Shown here piece by piece: positions 40,221-49,857 of a stretch of 64,000 bases of DNA. The position numbers and the translations under genes are program-made. This DNA comes from an uncultured Oleiphilaceae bacterium (GTDB taxonomy: Bacteria; Pseudomonadota; Gammaproteobacteria; Pseudomonadales; Oleiphilaceae). Each line of letters opens with the position of its first letter. Within the stretch, counting starts at the first letter, position 1. The notes below the pieces were generated by a model, which was given only the letters and a program-made list of their open reading frames with translations, had not been told where the DNA came from and did not search any database. Location: contig CAJXUY010000005.1 of the NCBI GenBank assembly GCA_913060665.1, forward strand, positions 176,645 through 240,644, read 5' to 3'.

Positions 40221-41174
40221 ATGATTCTTTTTTTTATCGGCATTGTTGCCGGATTAATCGTATTAGTATTAAGTGCCGACCGTTTTGTTAACGGCTCTGT
40301 CGCGACGGCACGAAACCTCGGCATGTCTCCAATGCTAATAGGGCTAACCATTGTAGCGTTTGGCACATCAGCACCCGAGATGATTGTCTCAGGCACCGCA
40401 GCACTCGCAGACTCAAGCAGCCTTGCGGTTGGCAACGCCATCGGCTCAAATATTGCCAATATAGCTCTAGTACTAGGCATCACCGCACTCGTCTCTCCTA
40501 TCCCGCTTAAAGCGATGGTACTTAAACGAGAGTTCCCTGTACTCGTTACTGCCACCCTCGCGGTAACCGTATTATTTCTCGATAACCATCTTGGGGCATG
40601 GGATGGCGTCATTATGATATTTATTCTTGCTGTCTCGATGTACTTTTTAACTCGAAACAACCTAGATGCCCCTGAGCTAGTGGAAGAAGTTGCCGAAATC
40701 CCGTCTACTAGCACCCCTAAGGCTATTCTTCAATTAGTCATCAGCCTTGCATTACTATTGGCTAGCTCAAAATTATTAGTATGGGGCGCCAGCGGCGTTG
40801 CAAGAGAGGCGGGAGTTAGTGAGCTCATTATTGGATTAACGATCGTTGCTATCGGAACCAGCTTACCTGAACTGGCTGCATCCGTAGCGAGCGCATTAAA
40901 AGGCCATCATGACATCGCACTGGGTAATATCATTGGTTCAAACCTATTTAATCTGCTGGCAGTCTTACCTATTCCGGCTATTTTAAACCCTGTCACATTA
41001 GGCGGTGAAGTATTACTGCGCGACTATAGCATTATGCTTGGGCTAACCATTTTACTCGCCGCTTCCGCATATATAATGCAGAAGAAAGGATATTTAGGCC
41101 GCGCGTTAGGTGCATTTTTATTGTGCACTTACATCGCGTATCTAGCACTACTTTTCCTGTCATTAAATTCATAG
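40221..41174 (+). CDS. Calcium/sodium antiporter (YrbG family)
   Basis: 317 residues with about ten membrane helices and the two inverted CaCA repeats: GLTIVAFGTSAPEMIVS in the first half and GLTIVAIGTSLPELAAS in the second, each followed by the GN(A/I)IGSN motif. It exchanges Ca2+ for Na+ or H+ at the inner membrane. YrbG is the usual neighbour between the mla genes and kdsD in gammaproteobacteria, and it is divergent from mlaF here. Confidence 0.94.
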   Translation: MILFFIGIVAGLIVLVLSADRFVNGSVATARNLGMSPMLIGLTIVAFGTSAPEMIVSGTAALADSSSLAVGNAIGSNIANIALVLGITALVSPIPLKAMVLKREFPVLVTATLAVTVLFLDNHLGAWDGVIMIFILAVSMYFLTRNNLDAPELVEEVAEIPSTSTPKAILQLVISLALLLASSKLLVWGASGVAREAGVSELIIGLTIVAIGTSLPELAASVASALKGHHDIALGNIIGSNLFNLLAVLPIPAILNPVTLGGEVLLRDYSIMLGLTILLAASAYIMQKKGYLGRALGAFLLCTYIAYLALLFLSLNS

Positions 41175-41319
41175 CGACACCTATGACAAAAACCCAGAAT
41201 ACGATCACTAACGGCATTAAATATTATTAACGAGAGACCAACTATCAACTTTTCGTTTAAAAGTGGGTTACACTCTCGTTGTTACACTATTTTTCACACA
41301 ATTCTTTTCGGGTATTAGA

Positions 41320-42294
41320 ATGGTAGACTCTGCTAACTTCATTAACTCAGCAAAACGCGCCATCGAAATTGAAAGGGACGCGATATCCCAACTAATCGAC
41401 CGAATTGACGCACCATTTGCCAAAGCCTGTCAAATACTTCTTGATTGCAAAGGCCGAGTGGTCGTTACTGGCATGGGAAAATCTGGGCATATTGGCAAAA
41501 AAATAGCCGCAACGCTCGCCAGTACCGGCACGCCATCATTCTTCGTACACCCGGGAGAAGCCAGCCACGGTGACCTAGGCATGATTACCGTTAATGATGT
41601 TGTTATAGCCATATCAAACTCAGGTAATACAGCTGAAGTCGTCACGATATTACCCCTAATAAAAAGAATGGAAGCCCCTCTCATCAGTATGACCGGCTCC
41701 AACTCCTCCGTTCTAGCACAAGAAGCAGACGCTAACCTCGATGTGAGCGTAGAACTTGAAGCATGCCCGCTTGGTCTTGCCCCAACATCTAGTACCACTG
41801 CAACACTCGTCATGGGCGATGCGTTAGCCATCGCCCTTCTTGAAGCAAGAGGGTTCAGTGCTGAAGATTTTGCATTTTCGCACCCTGGCGGAAGTCTAGG
41901 CAGACGATTACTTCTAAAGGTGTCAGACATTATGCACTCAGGAGAAAGAATTCCTTCCGTTAACCACAACGTCCAGTTAAGTGACGCCCTTCTGGAAATT
42001 TCAGAAAAAGGGCTTGGGATGACAGCGGTCGTTGATGACAACAATAATCTTTGCGGGCTATTTACAGATGGAGATCTTCGCCGCACCATTGACAAAAGTG
42101 TCGACATACATAAAACCCGGATAGATGAGGTAATGACCGCCAACTGCCGCACAATATCAGCCGACATTCTCGCTGCAGAAGCGCTTGCAATAATGGAAGA
42201 TGGGAAAATTAACGGGCTTATTGTGGTCAATAATGATCAGCAAGTCGTAGGCGCACTCAACATGCACGATTTACTAAAAGCGGGTGTAATTTGA
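41320..42294 (+). CDS. kdsD: D-arabinose 5-phosphate isomerase KdsD
   Basis: 324 residues from ATG 41320 (MVDSANFINSAKRA); the frame is open 19 codons upstream without family match. An N-terminal SIS domain (VVVTGMGKSGHIGKKIAATL, HPGEASHGDLGM, AISNSGNTAEV, then APTSSTTA) is followed by two CBS domains from about residue 205. It converts ribulose 5-phosphate to arabinose 5-phosphate for Kdo, the inner-core sugar of LPS. It follows the yrbG-like gene by 145 bases. kdsC, expected next, is absent. Confidence 0.96.
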   Translation: MVDSANFINSAKRAIEIERDAISQLIDRIDAPFAKACQILLDCKGRVVVTGMGKSGHIGKKIAATLASTGTPSFFVHPGEASHGDLGMITVNDVVIAISNSGNTAEVVTILPLIKRMEAPLISMTGSNSSVLAQEADANLDVSVELEACPLGLAPTSSTTATLVMGDALAIALLEARGFSAEDFAFSHPGGSLGRRLLLKVSDIMHSGERIPSVNHNVQLSDALLEISEKGLGMTAVVDDNNNLCGLFTDGDLRRTIDKSVDIHKTRIDEVMTANCRTISADILAAEALAIMEDGKINGLIVVNNDQQVVGALNMHDLLKAGVI

Positions 42295-42307
42295 GCCCCT
42301 CCGCTTA

Positions 42308-42380
42308 GAGGTTTTTAGCGTTAAAACACGAGCTAAAGAAACCTCAGACGGTTACCCAGCAGGACCCCGTACATTATAAT
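42308..42380 (+). promoter_or_regulatory. Hairpin and candidate promoter before lptC
   Basis: GAGGTTT-TTAGC (42308-42319) pairs with GCTAA and AAACCTC (42332-42345) across a two-base bulge; it is not followed by a T-run. Right after it TTACCC (42352) and a perfect TATAAT (42375-42380) with 17 bases between could start lptC transcription. kdsC is usually found at this spot. Confidence 0.4.
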
Positions 42381-42407
42381 ATCGATAACAGATTAATCGA
42401 GAAAAAC

Positions 42408-42974
42408 GTGAACAACGAAAAAATAAAAAAATACGCAATCTTGATCGTTTCGGTTTTTGCTACCGTTTTTATTATTTGGCAAAACAACGAAGACAAAATC
42501 ACGTCAACGGTTAGTACTGACTCTCAAGATGAAGCAAATTTCTTTATTGTCAATGGCCAATACACGGTCTTTGATGAGGAAGGCGAGCTCTCGTCAGTAA
42601 TGAAAAGTGACGAGGCCAAGCATTACCCAAGTCGCAACAATGCACTATTAAAAAAACCTAACCTTTTAATGTACCGAGAAGATAACCCACCTTGGCGATT
42701 AACAGCAGATAACGGTGAATATGACATGAATGATGAAAATCTAACATTCACTCAAAATGTTGTTATCACCAGAAATGAAGAATTAGAGACTCCCTGGACA
42801 CTAAAGACCGAATCACTGACACTTCTCAATAAAACGCGCTTTATTACCACAAAGCAACCCGTTACCATTAGCGACAGCTTCAGCATTCTTAAAGGCACAG
42901 GCATGAACGCCTGGGTTGATGATAAAAAGATCGAACTTACATCCAACGTACGAGGCAACTATGCCCCAGAATAG
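42408..42974 (+). CDS. lptC: LPS export protein LptC
   Basis: 188 residues (E. coli 191) from a GTG. One N-terminal helix (YAILIVSVFATVFIIWQN) and a periplasmic beta-jellyroll with DEEGELSSVMKSDEAKHYPS, NPPWRLTADNGEYD and a threonine-rich end (TKQPVTISDSFSILKGTGM). LptC docks on LptFG-B and passes LPS from the inner membrane to LptA. Overlaps lptA by 14 bases. Confidence 0.93.
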   Translation: MNNEKIKKYAILIVSVFATVFIIWQNNEDKITSTVSTDSQDEANFFIVNGQYTVFDEEGELSSVMKSDEAKHYPSRNNALLKKPNLLMYREDNPPWRLTADNGEYDMNDENLTFTQNVVITRNEELETPWTLKTESLTLLNKTRFITTKQPVTISDSFSILKGTGMNAWVDDKKIELTSNVRGNYAPE

Positions 42975-43518
42975 ATGGCACCATAACCAATACAACCGAC
43001 CCAATTCTTTACAGGCCTTTCTAATTGCCACACTTTTGGTGCTGCTTTCTACCCATGCAATCGCATTTACAGCCACCAACAATGCCCCCATAAAAATCCA
43101 GTCTGATCATGCTGAACTAGATGAAGTTAAGGGCCTATCAGTCTATACCGGTGAAGTTGTAATCACCCAGGACACCACCGTTCTCACCTCGGACAAAGTT
43201 ATCGTTTATACCAACAAAAGTGGTTTAATCAAACTAGAAGCGTTTGGAGCACCGGCGAAGTTTTCCCACCAACAAGAAGGAGAAGCGCTGCCTACGCATG
43301 CTTATGGAAGAAAGATTATCTACACCAGAGCAGATGAGATGCTCACCCTTATAGACGATGCCAAACTAGAGCAAGGAAAAAATACCTTTCGTGGCACCAC
43401 GATTGAGTACAATACCGTTAGCCGTATCGTGACTGCAGAGGGTAGTGAGCAAAAATCTCAACGGGTTGAAATCATCGTTCATCCAGTGAAAACTGATTCC
43501 GGCGAAACGAAAGAATGA
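42961..43518 (+). CDS. lptA: LPS transport periplasmic protein LptA
   Basis: 185 residues from ATG 42961, the E. coli length. A signal peptide ([16 protein letters not shown]) leads to the OstA/LptA domain: [35 protein letters not shown], then [12 protein letters not shown]. It forms the beta-jellyroll bridge that carries LPS across the periplasm. The gene overlaps lptC by 14 bases and lptB by four. The frame is open upstream of 42961, but only inside lptC. Confidence 0.95.
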   Translation: MPQNRWHHNQYNRPNSLQAFLIATLLVLLSTHAIAFTATNNAPIKIQSDHAELDEVKGLSVYTGEVVITQDTTVLTSDKVIVYTNKSGLIKLEAFGAPAKFSHQQEGEALPTHAYGRKIIYTRADEMLTLIDDAKLEQGKNTFRGTTIEYNTVSRIVTAEGSEQKSQRVEIIVHPVKTDSGETKE

Positions 43519-44240
43519 AGACATTAAACGCAGATAATCTCGCTAAGAGTTACAAAAAAAGATCAGTAGTAAAGGATGTATCTCTTTCCATTCAGAGCGG
43601 TGAAATCGTTGGTTTACTGGGCCCTAACGGGGCAGGAAAAACCACCTGTTTTTATATGATCGTAGGGCTAGTCGAAGCCGATAAGGGCAAGATATCGATT
43701 GATGGAGAAGATCTCACCAACCTCCCCATGCACGGACGAGCCAGAAAAGGCATAGGCTACTTACCGCAAGAAGCTTCCGTATTTCGAAAGTTAAGCGTGA
43801 AAGATAACTTGATGGCAATTTTGGAGACCCGCAAAGACCTATCCAAAGAAGAACGTGTAACCAAGATGGAGACACTTCTTCAAGAGTTTCATGTCACACA
43901 CATTAAAGACAGCTTGGGCATGAGTTTGTCGGGTGGCGAACGACGACGAGTAGAAATTGCAAGAGCATTGGCAACCGAGCCTCACTTCATACTTCTAGAC
44001 GAACCATTCGCAGGCGTTGACCCAATATCCGTTAGTGATATTAAGGAAATCGTTACTCATCTCAAAGAAAAGGGGATCGGGGTACTCATAACCGACCATA
44101 ACGTCAGGGAAACCCTTGATATTTGTGAAAAAGCGTATATCGTGAGCGATGGACACATTATTGCATCAGGAACCGCTGAAGACGTTTTATCAAACCAGCA
44201 AGTGAAAGATGTATATCTAGGAGATGAGTTTAAGCTGTGA
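43515..44240 (+). CDS. lptB: LPS export ABC transporter ATPase LptB
   Basis: 241 residues, exactly the E. coli size. Walker [13 protein letters not shown]-loop YLPQEASVF, signature [16 protein letters not shown], Walker [15 protein letters not shown]-loop [10 protein letters not shown]. LptB powers extraction of LPS from the inner membrane with LptFG (not in this window). It overlaps lptA by four bases and is followed after 206 bases by rpoN. Confidence 0.98.
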   Translation: MKTLNADNLAKSYKKRSVVKDVSLSIQSGEIVGLLGPNGAGKTTCFYMIVGLVEADKGKISIDGEDLTNLPMHGRARKGIGYLPQEASVFRKLSVKDNLMAILETRKDLSKEERVTKMETLLQEFHVTHIKDSLGMSLSGGERRRVEIARALATEPHFILLDEPFAGVDPISVSDIKEIVTHLKEKGIGVLITDHNVRETLDICEKAYIVSDGHIIASGTAEDVLSNQQVKDVYLGDEFKL

Positions 44241-44446
44241 TCAATTATTCCGCAGTTTTATCAACATTAGGCTCGACAAACACTACTAATTTTTCGATCT
44301 CCTTACTAGAATGTTATTAACGATAAATAATAAAACAACTGGCTCAGATCTGGTTTACACTAAACCTAACAGGGCGCAATTAAGTGGGTTCATAAAATGG
44401 GGAGACCTTGTTCATTGATGTTTTTGTATAAGGCGGTAGATAATAA

Positions 44447-45979
44447 ATGGTCATGAAAGCATCACTTCAGCTCAAGCTAGGTCAGCAGCTGACAATGACC
44501 CCTCAGCTGCAGCAAGCCATTCGTTTACTGCAACTTTCAACTCTGGATTTACAGCAAGAAATCCAGGAAGCACTTGAATCCAACCCTATGTTGGAAGTGT
44601 CAGATGACGATAGAAACACCCCAGACACCCCTGAACCTGACACCGATACCTCGTCAAATACGCAAAGTAATACAGAAGAATCAACCTCCACCTCAAAAGA
44701 GACAACGACAGAGGCTGGATCAGAAGAGGTCATGAATTCAGAAGATTGGTCAGACAGCATCCCTAATGACCTACCTGTTGATACTGCTTGGGATGATATT
44801 TATCCAAATAACGCTCCTTCAGGCCCTGCCCCTGAAGAAGATAGTGATTTTGAATCACGCAATAGCGTAGGCGAGTCTCTTCAGGACCACCTTCTATGGC
44901 AGCTTAACCTAACACCTATGTCTGATATCGACAAGCTGATAGGGATGTCCATCATCGACTCCATCAACACCGATGGCTATCTATCTAGTACGATAGACGA
45001 GATTTTGTCCGGCTTTGCCGAGTCCAACCAAGAAGAAGTGGATGCCCACGAAGTGGAGCTGGATGAAGTTCAGGCAGTATTAAAACGAATTCAACACTTC
45101 GACCCACCGGGTGTGGCTAGCCGAGACCTTCAGGAATGCTTACTAATACAGTTAAACCAATTGCCCGGTGGTACTCCCTGGCTTCCACAAGCAAAACTTA
45201 TTATTAATCACTATCTAAATCTACTGGGTAATCGTGACTATGCTCAATTAATGAGGCGTAGCCGTATCAAAGAGGCCGACCTAAAACTGGTCATAAAGCT
45301 AATCCAGTCCCTTAATCCACGACCTGGCGAGCAGATTAGTGGAAGCACACCGGAGTATGTAGTACCCGATGTGGTGGTTAAAAAGGTTAATGAACGCTGG
45401 AAGGTTGAGCTTAACCCTGAGATTGCGCCCAAAATTCGAGTTAACTCAGGTTACGCATCTCTTGTTAAACGCGCAGACAGCAGCGCAGACAACACCTATA
45501 TGAAAGACCAATTGCAGGAAGCCAAATGGTTTATCAAAAGCTTACAAAGTCGTAATGAGACACTACTCAAAGTTTCAAGTAAGATCGTTGAACACCAGCA
45601 AGGATTTCTCGACCATGGTGAAGAGGCGATGAAACCTCTTATCCTTCATGACATTGCTGAAGCGGTTGAAATGCACGAATCGACAATATCAAGAGTGACA
45701 ACACAAAAGTTTATGCATACCCCGAGAGGAATATTTGAACTCAAATACTTCTTTTCGAGTCATGTAAGCACCGCCTCCGGCGGGGAGTGCTCATCCACAG
45801 CTATTCGCGCTATTATTAAAAAGCTGGTCGCAGCAGAGTCTGCCAAGAAACCACTTAGCGATAGTAAGATTGCGACTATTCTTGACGAGCAAGGCATTAA
45901 AGTAGCGAGACGCACTATCGCAAAATATCGTGAAGCAATGTCAATACCGCCATCAAATGAACGCAAGCGGTTAATATGA
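44447..45979 (+). CDS. rpoN: RNA polymerase sigma-54 factor RpoN
   Basis: 510 residues. Region I begins [20 protein letters not shown], rich in Gln/Leu, with an acidic region II (about 50-125) longer than in E. coli (477 total). The core-binding domain follows, then the HTH and RpoN box [10 protein letters not shown] near the C-terminus. It directs polymerase to -24/-12 promoters, opened by ATP-driven activators such as PilR. AAGGCGG lies about ten bases before ATG 44447; ATG 44453 is an alternative. The pilA promoter in this window is a predicted target. The lptB-rpoN-hpf-ptsN order is conserved. Confidence 0.98.
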   Translation: MVMKASLQLKLGQQLTMTPQLQQAIRLLQLSTLDLQQEIQEALESNPMLEVSDDDRNTPDTPEPDTDTSSNTQSNTEESTSTSKETTTEAGSEEVMNSEDWSDSIPNDLPVDTAWDDIYPNNAPSGPAPEEDSDFESRNSVGESLQDHLLWQLNLTPMSDIDKLIGMSIIDSINTDGYLSSTIDEILSGFAESNQEEVDAHEVELDEVQAVLKRIQHFDPPGVASRDLQECLLIQLNQLPGGTPWLPQAKLIINHYLNLLGNRDYAQLMRRSRIKEADLKLVIKLIQSLNPRPGEQISGSTPEYVVPDVVVKKVNERWKVELNPEIAPKIRVNSGYASLVKRADSSADNTYMKDQLQEAKWFIKSLQSRNETLLKVSSKIVEHQQGFLDHGEEAMKPLILHDIAEAVEMHESTISRVTTQKFMHTPRGIFELKYFFSSHVSTASGGECSSTAIRAIIKKLVAAESAKKPLSDSKIATILDEQGIKVARRTIAKYREAMSIPPSNERKRLI

Positions 45980-46220
45980 TTTAAGTTATCAGACGCATTC
46001 AGGATTAAACAGTTTTGGATCAATAAATTGAAGAGGCGATATGCTAAGATCGCTTTCAAACGCGATTAGTTTCCACCAAGCAGAGTATAAGCGCACTTAA
46101 AGCGCAACTTAGCTAGTAAAGTAGAAAGAAAAAAAGGTAATGAAGTTCTGTTTCTTGTCAGCCAGGTTCTAGAAGGTTAGGTTGCAAGGGATATATAAAA
46201 AACGACATCAGGAGCGAAAT

Positions 46221-46529
46221 ATGCAATTGAATATTACGGGACATCACGTTGATCTGACCGACTCTTTGAAAGAATACGTCAGCACTAAACTCGAAAAACT
46301 CGAACGCCACTTTGATCATATTAGCAATGTTCAGGTCACTTTATCAGTACAGAAACTTCGTCAAATTGCAGAAGCGACCCTTCACATCAGTGGTGCTGAT
46401 ATTCATGCTACCGCAGAACAAGAAGATATGTATGCGGCCATTGATCAACTAGTTGACAAGTTAGATCGCCAAATACTTAAGCATAAAGAAAAGAATGTTG
46501 ACCGACTACACGGTGCGTCAGCTCGATAG
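46221..46529 (+). CDS. hpf: Ribosome hibernation promoting factor (short form)
   Basis: 102 residues from ATG 46221, with AGGAGC in ideal position; the frame stays open 13 codons upstream but lacks a signal there. MQLNITGHHVDLTDSLKEYV, KLEKLERHFD and EQEDMYAAIDQLVDKLDRQI are the HPF/YfiA hallmarks. The short HPF makes 70S ribosomes form inactive 100S dimers together with RMF in stationary phase. Usual place between rpoN and ptsN. Confidence 0.96.
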   Translation: MQLNITGHHVDLTDSLKEYVSTKLEKLERHFDHISNVQVTLSVQKLRQIAEATLHISGADIHATAEQEDMYAAIDQLVDKLDRQILKHKEKNVDRLHGASAR

Positions 46530-46561
46530 TTCCTTGCCATAGAATAGAATAAGCATTAATA

Positions 46562-47026
46562 ATGACCGATACGTCAGTTTCAATTCAATCTATCCTGTCT
46601 CCTGAGCTGGCTCTTTGTAGCCTTCCCGGGAGCAGCAAAAAAAAAGTCCTGGAAGAAATTGCGCAACGAATTGCGCAACAGTACCCAGATATTAATGAAA
46701 ACACGATATTTAATAGCCTCATCGGCCGAGAACGATTAGGGAGTACAGGCATAGGCCAGGGGATAGCAATCCCCCACTGCCGTTTAGAGAGCTGCCAGAA
46801 AGTTATTGGAGCTTTGCTTACACTGAATCAGAAAGTGCCCTTTGATGCCATTGATAACGAACCCGTAGACCTTTTATTTGTGCTTATTGTACCGCAAGAA
46901 GCGACAAGTGAGCACTTGGAGTTACTAAGCCAGTTAGCTGAGAAGTTTAACAATGCTGGGCTATGCAAGCAGCTCAGAAGCTGTAAGGATAGCGAGTCAC
47001 TTTATGACACGATTATTCAATCATAA
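46562..47026 (+). CDS. ptsN: Nitrogen-regulatory PTS enzyme IIA (PtsN)
   Basis: 154 residues of the PTS EIIA type-2 fold. The phosphorylated histidine is H72 in GIAIPHCRL; SSKKKVLEEIAQRIA and ERLGSTGIGQG are conserved. PtsN takes phosphate from NPr and, in the free form, controls potassium transport, RpoN-linked and other processes. It stands 32 bases after hpf and 43 before rapZ. Confidence 0.96.
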   Translation: MTDTSVSIQSILSPELALCSLPGSSKKKVLEEIAQRIAQQYPDINENTIFNSLIGRERLGSTGIGQGIAIPHCRLESCQKVIGALLTLNQKVPFDAIDNEPVDLLFVLIVPQEATSEHLELLSQLAEKFNNAGLCKQLRSCKDSESLYDTIIQS

Positions 47027-47069
47027 ATAATCTACACCAGGCAAACCCCACACCCAATCAGGTAGCACA

Positions 47070-47948
47070 ATGAAACTTGTTATAGTCAGTGGCCGCTCAG
47101 GTTCAGGAAAAAGTACAGCACTTCATGTTCTTGAAGACCTCGGGTTTTACTGTATAGACAACCTCCCTATTGGACTATTGCTACCACTCGCAGATGAAGC
47201 ACTGATAAGCAAAGAATCTCGCTTAGAAAAGATTGCCGTCAGCATTGATGCTCGTAATCTTTCCACCGGAATCAATCAATTTACAAATATCGTAGGCCAA
47301 TTTAAGCATCGTCATTTTGATATGGACATCATCTATCTCGATGCATTAAACCAATCACTTCTTAAACGCTTTCATGCCACTCGACGAAAGCACCCCTTGA
47401 GTAATGATTCAGTATCTCTGAAAGAAGCTATCGAGGCAGAGAAAACGCTTTTATCGCCTATTTCATCTTCTGCAGACCTTATGGTTGATACTAGCGATAT
47501 GACCATGTATCAACTCCGGGACCTTATCAAAGAACGAGTAGTGGGACGAACAGGTCAGGATATAGCATTACTGTTTCAGTCATTCGGCTTTAAACATGGT
47601 GTACCTACTGATTCAGACTTTGTGTTTGATGTGAGGTGTCTGCCTAACCCATACTGGGACCAGAGCCTACGGGCGTATACAGGGAAGGATCAGCCAATAC
47701 ATGTGTTCTTAGAGCAACAACCTGAAACAGGCGAGATGCTAGGCGACATCATAAGCTACCTCCATAAATGGCTACCTCAATTCGCAAACTCTAATAGAAG
47801 CTACCTAACCATAGGCATCGGCTGTACTGGCGGACAACACCGGTCTGTTTACATATGCGAAAAGCTAGGAGAAACGTTTAAAGCACTACAATCCAACGTT
47901 CAAATACGGCATAAAGAACTCCCCTCCCTACCGGAAGATCGTCATTAA
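47070..47948 (+). CDS. rapZ: RNase adapter protein RapZ
   Basis: 292 residues (E. coli 284). P-loop GRSGSGKS at 8-15; the second conserved part, FGFKHGVPTDSDFVFDVRCL and NPYWDQSLR, and the C-terminal IGIGCTGGQHRSVYI are complete. RapZ guides small RNAs to RNase E and so controls GlmS in enterobacteria; in pseudomonads the role is less clear. Between ptsN and ptsO as usual, 23 bases before the next gene. Confidence 0.97.
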   Translation: MKLVIVSGRSGSGKSTALHVLEDLGFYCIDNLPIGLLLPLADEALISKESRLEKIAVSIDARNLSTGINQFTNIVGQFKHRHFDMDIIYLDALNQSLLKRFHATRRKHPLSNDSVSLKEAIEAEKTLLSPISSSADLMVDTSDMTMYQLRDLIKERVVGRTGQDIALLFQSFGFKHGVPTDSDFVFDVRCLPNPYWDQSLRAYTGKDQPIHVFLEQQPETGEMLGDIISYLHKWLPQFANSNRSYLTIGIGCTGGQHRSVYICEKLGETFKALQSNVQIRHKELPSLPEDRH

Positions 47949-47971
47949 CAACACAACAGTATGAATCCGTT

Positions 47972-48241
47972 ATGATTAAAGAAACTGTCCCGATTATTAA
48001 CAAACTAGGTTTACATGCCCGAGCTGCAGCAAAACTTGTCAGCACCGCGACGCGTTTTGAAAGCAGCATAAAGATCGCAAGAAATGGTAAAGAGGTCGAC
48101 GGAAAAAGCATAATGTCTGTCATGATGCTGGCTGCGAGCTGCGGAACCGATGTTGATCTTATTATCGAAGGTTCTGATGAGAATGACGCTATTGCAGCGT
48201 TAAAAGAACTGATTGCTGATCGTTTCGGTGAAGGGGAGTAG
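47972..48241 (+). CDS. ptsO: Phosphocarrier protein NPr
   Basis: 89 residues of the HPr family. His16 in NKLGLHARAAAKLV is the phospho-carrier; the serine region is GKSIMSVMMLAAS, as in NPr. It passes phosphate from PtsP to PtsN in the nitrogen PTS. It closes the rpoN-hpf-ptsN-rapZ-ptsO group. A 218-base gap with its own promoter signals lies before mgtE. Confidence 0.96.
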   Translation: MIKETVPIINKLGLHARAAAKLVSTATRFESSIKIARNGKEVDGKSIMSVMMLAASCGTDVDLIIEGSDENDAIAALKELIADRFGEGE

Positions 48242-48329
48242 CTCACCACTCCCTTTCAATTAAAAACGACAGCCAAAGCCTCCACTCCTATTTAACCACC
48301 TGTTTTCTCTCTCTTTAAGCATTCTTCTT

Positions 48330-48380
48330 TTTACAATGTAACGCTTACGTTATACTTGTCTGTGTTAAACTCGCTTACGT
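48330..48380 (+). promoter_or_regulatory. Candidate mgtE promoter with flanking direct repeats
   Basis: TTTACA (48330) and TATACT (48351-48356) are 15 bases apart. Identical 9-mers CGCTTACGT lie just before (48342-48350) and after (48372-48380) the -10, 30 bases apart, roughly three helical turns. A repressor or activator could bind both on the same face. Confidence 0.4.
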
Positions 48381-48459
48381 AGTTCCATATTGCGCAACCC
48401 CTAATAATGCAGTACTTAGTAACACTTCAATAGTCATCACTCAAAATCCTGGTTTACAA

Positions 48460-49821
48460 ATGGATAAAACACTAGAGCAAGCAAAGCGCCAAAAAAAAAT
48501 ACGTAGCTTAAATGAAGCTCTCGACAATGGATCATTAGACCAAGTCGCCCGTATTTTGAACCGAGGTCTTAGTCCGAGTGATATTGCACACCTTTTAGAA
48601 TCGACACCTCCAAAAGAGCGCTCTATTCTTTGGCGACTTGTTGATAAAGATCTTGAAGGTGACATTCTTCAATACCTAAGTGATGAAGTCCGTACTGAGT
48701 TCCTGAGCAAGTTAAACCCTCAGGAACTAATCAGTATTACCGAAGATTTCGAAACCGATGACCTCGCCGATGTACTTCAACAGCTTCCTGAAACCGTTAT
48801 TCAGGAAGTGCTCGAATCGATGGACTCGCAAGACCGGCACCGCATAGAAGCGGTACTTTCTTACCCGGAAGATACTGCCGGCGGTCTGATGAATACGGAT
48901 ACCATCACCATTAGACCCGACATTAGCATTGACGTAGTACTCCGCTACCTAAGGCGTCACCGCTCGCTCCCCGAAATGACCGACAAGCTAATTGTGGTTA
49001 ACCGAAAAGATGAGTTTATCGGCACACTACCGATTACAACGATGCTGGTTTCAAGCCCATCATCAACGGTTCGCGAAGTTATGAACACCGATGCAGTCAC
49101 GATATCTGCCAACACTCCAGAAACTGAAGTCGCAAACCTGTTTGAGCGAAGGGACTTGGTTTCGGCGCCAGTATTAAGTTCAGATGGTAGGCTTTTAGGG
49201 CGAGTGACCATCGATGACGTCGTCGATGTTATTCGTGACGATGCTGATCACTCATTAATGAGTATGGCAGGCCTAGATGAGGATGATGATACATTTACAC
49301 CCATCATTAAAACAGCAAAACGCCGAGCCGTATGGCTTGGAATAAACCTTATTACGGCATTTATTGCATCTTCAGTGATCGGACTGTTTGAAGCAACCAT
49401 CGAAAAAGTAGTCGCTCTAGCGGTATTGATGCCGATAGTCGCGAGCATGGGTGGCATAGCTGGAAGCCAGGCCTTAACTCTCGTGATTAGAAGCATGGCA
49501 GTCGGACAACTTAGTCGCAATAACCTGGGGTGGTTACTACACCGTGAGTTTATAGTCGGTATCATAAACGGCATCTTATGGGCGCTAGTTGTCGCAGGGG
49601 CTGCTATTGTTTGGTTTAATGACCTCACAATTGGTGTTATTATCGCGCTTGCATTGTTGATCAACCTAATCGTTGCGGCAGTAGCCGGGACGATGCTGCC
49701 TGTATTATTGCGTGCCAGAAATATTGACCCTGCACTTGCAGGAGGTGTGATTCTCACCACCATCACAGATGTCGTCGGATTCCTATCTTTTCTAGGGCTA
49801 GCCACGATAGTATATGCTTGA
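48460..49821 (+). CDS. mgtE: Magnesium transporter MgtE
   Basis: 453 residues: an N-terminal superhelical domain (about 1-130) with EDFETDDLADVLQQLP, two CBS domains (about 135-260) and five membrane helices with the pore sequence MPIVASMGGIAGSQALTLVI, then LLINLIVAAVAGTMLPVLL and TTITDVVGFLSFLG. MgtE is a Mg2+ channel gated by Mg2+ at the N and CBS domains. It follows ptsO after 218 bases and precedes darP by 36 bases. Confidence 0.96.
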   Translation: MDKTLEQAKRQKKIRSLNEALDNGSLDQVARILNRGLSPSDIAHLLESTPPKERSILWRLVDKDLEGDILQYLSDEVRTEFLSKLNPQELISITEDFETDDLADVLQQLPETVIQEVLESMDSQDRHRIEAVLSYPEDTAGGLMNTDTITIRPDISIDVVLRYLRRHRSLPEMTDKLIVVNRKDEFIGTLPITTMLVSSPSSTVREVMNTDAVTISANTPETEVANLFERRDLVSAPVLSSDGRLLGRVTIDDVVDVIRDDADHSLMSMAGLDEDDDTFTPIIKTAKRRAVWLGINLITAFIASSVIGLFEATIEKVVALAVLMPIVASMGGIAGSQALTLVIRSMAVGQLSRNNLGWLLHREFIVGIINGILWALVVAGAAIVWFNDLTIGVIIALALLINLIVAAVAGTMLPVLLRARNIDPALAGGVILTTITDVVGFLSFLGLATIVYA

Positions 49822-49857
49822 TTGAGCCTTTAAGAGTATCCGCAGGAAAGAAGCCAG

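Noticed and set aside
40175..40714. 179-codon minus-strand frame opposite the yrbG-like gene
   Set aside because: Shadow frame; yrbG-like CaCA motifs are on the other strand.
41430..42230. 266-codon minus-strand frame opposite kdsD
   Set aside because: Mirror frame of a gene with strong codon bias; low-complexity Ser/Ala/Leu composition and no motif.
42308..42345. Hairpin after kdsD as an intrinsic terminator
   Set aside because: Long stem but no T-run after it on the plus strand; kept only as a hairpin.
46160..46200. Possible sigma-54 promoter before hpf (GGTTAGGTTGCA)
   Set aside because: The GG and GC elements do not have the required 12-base spacing.
49248..49805. 185-codon minus-strand frame opposite mgtE
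   Set aside because: Shadow of the mgtE membrane region; no ribosome site or family.
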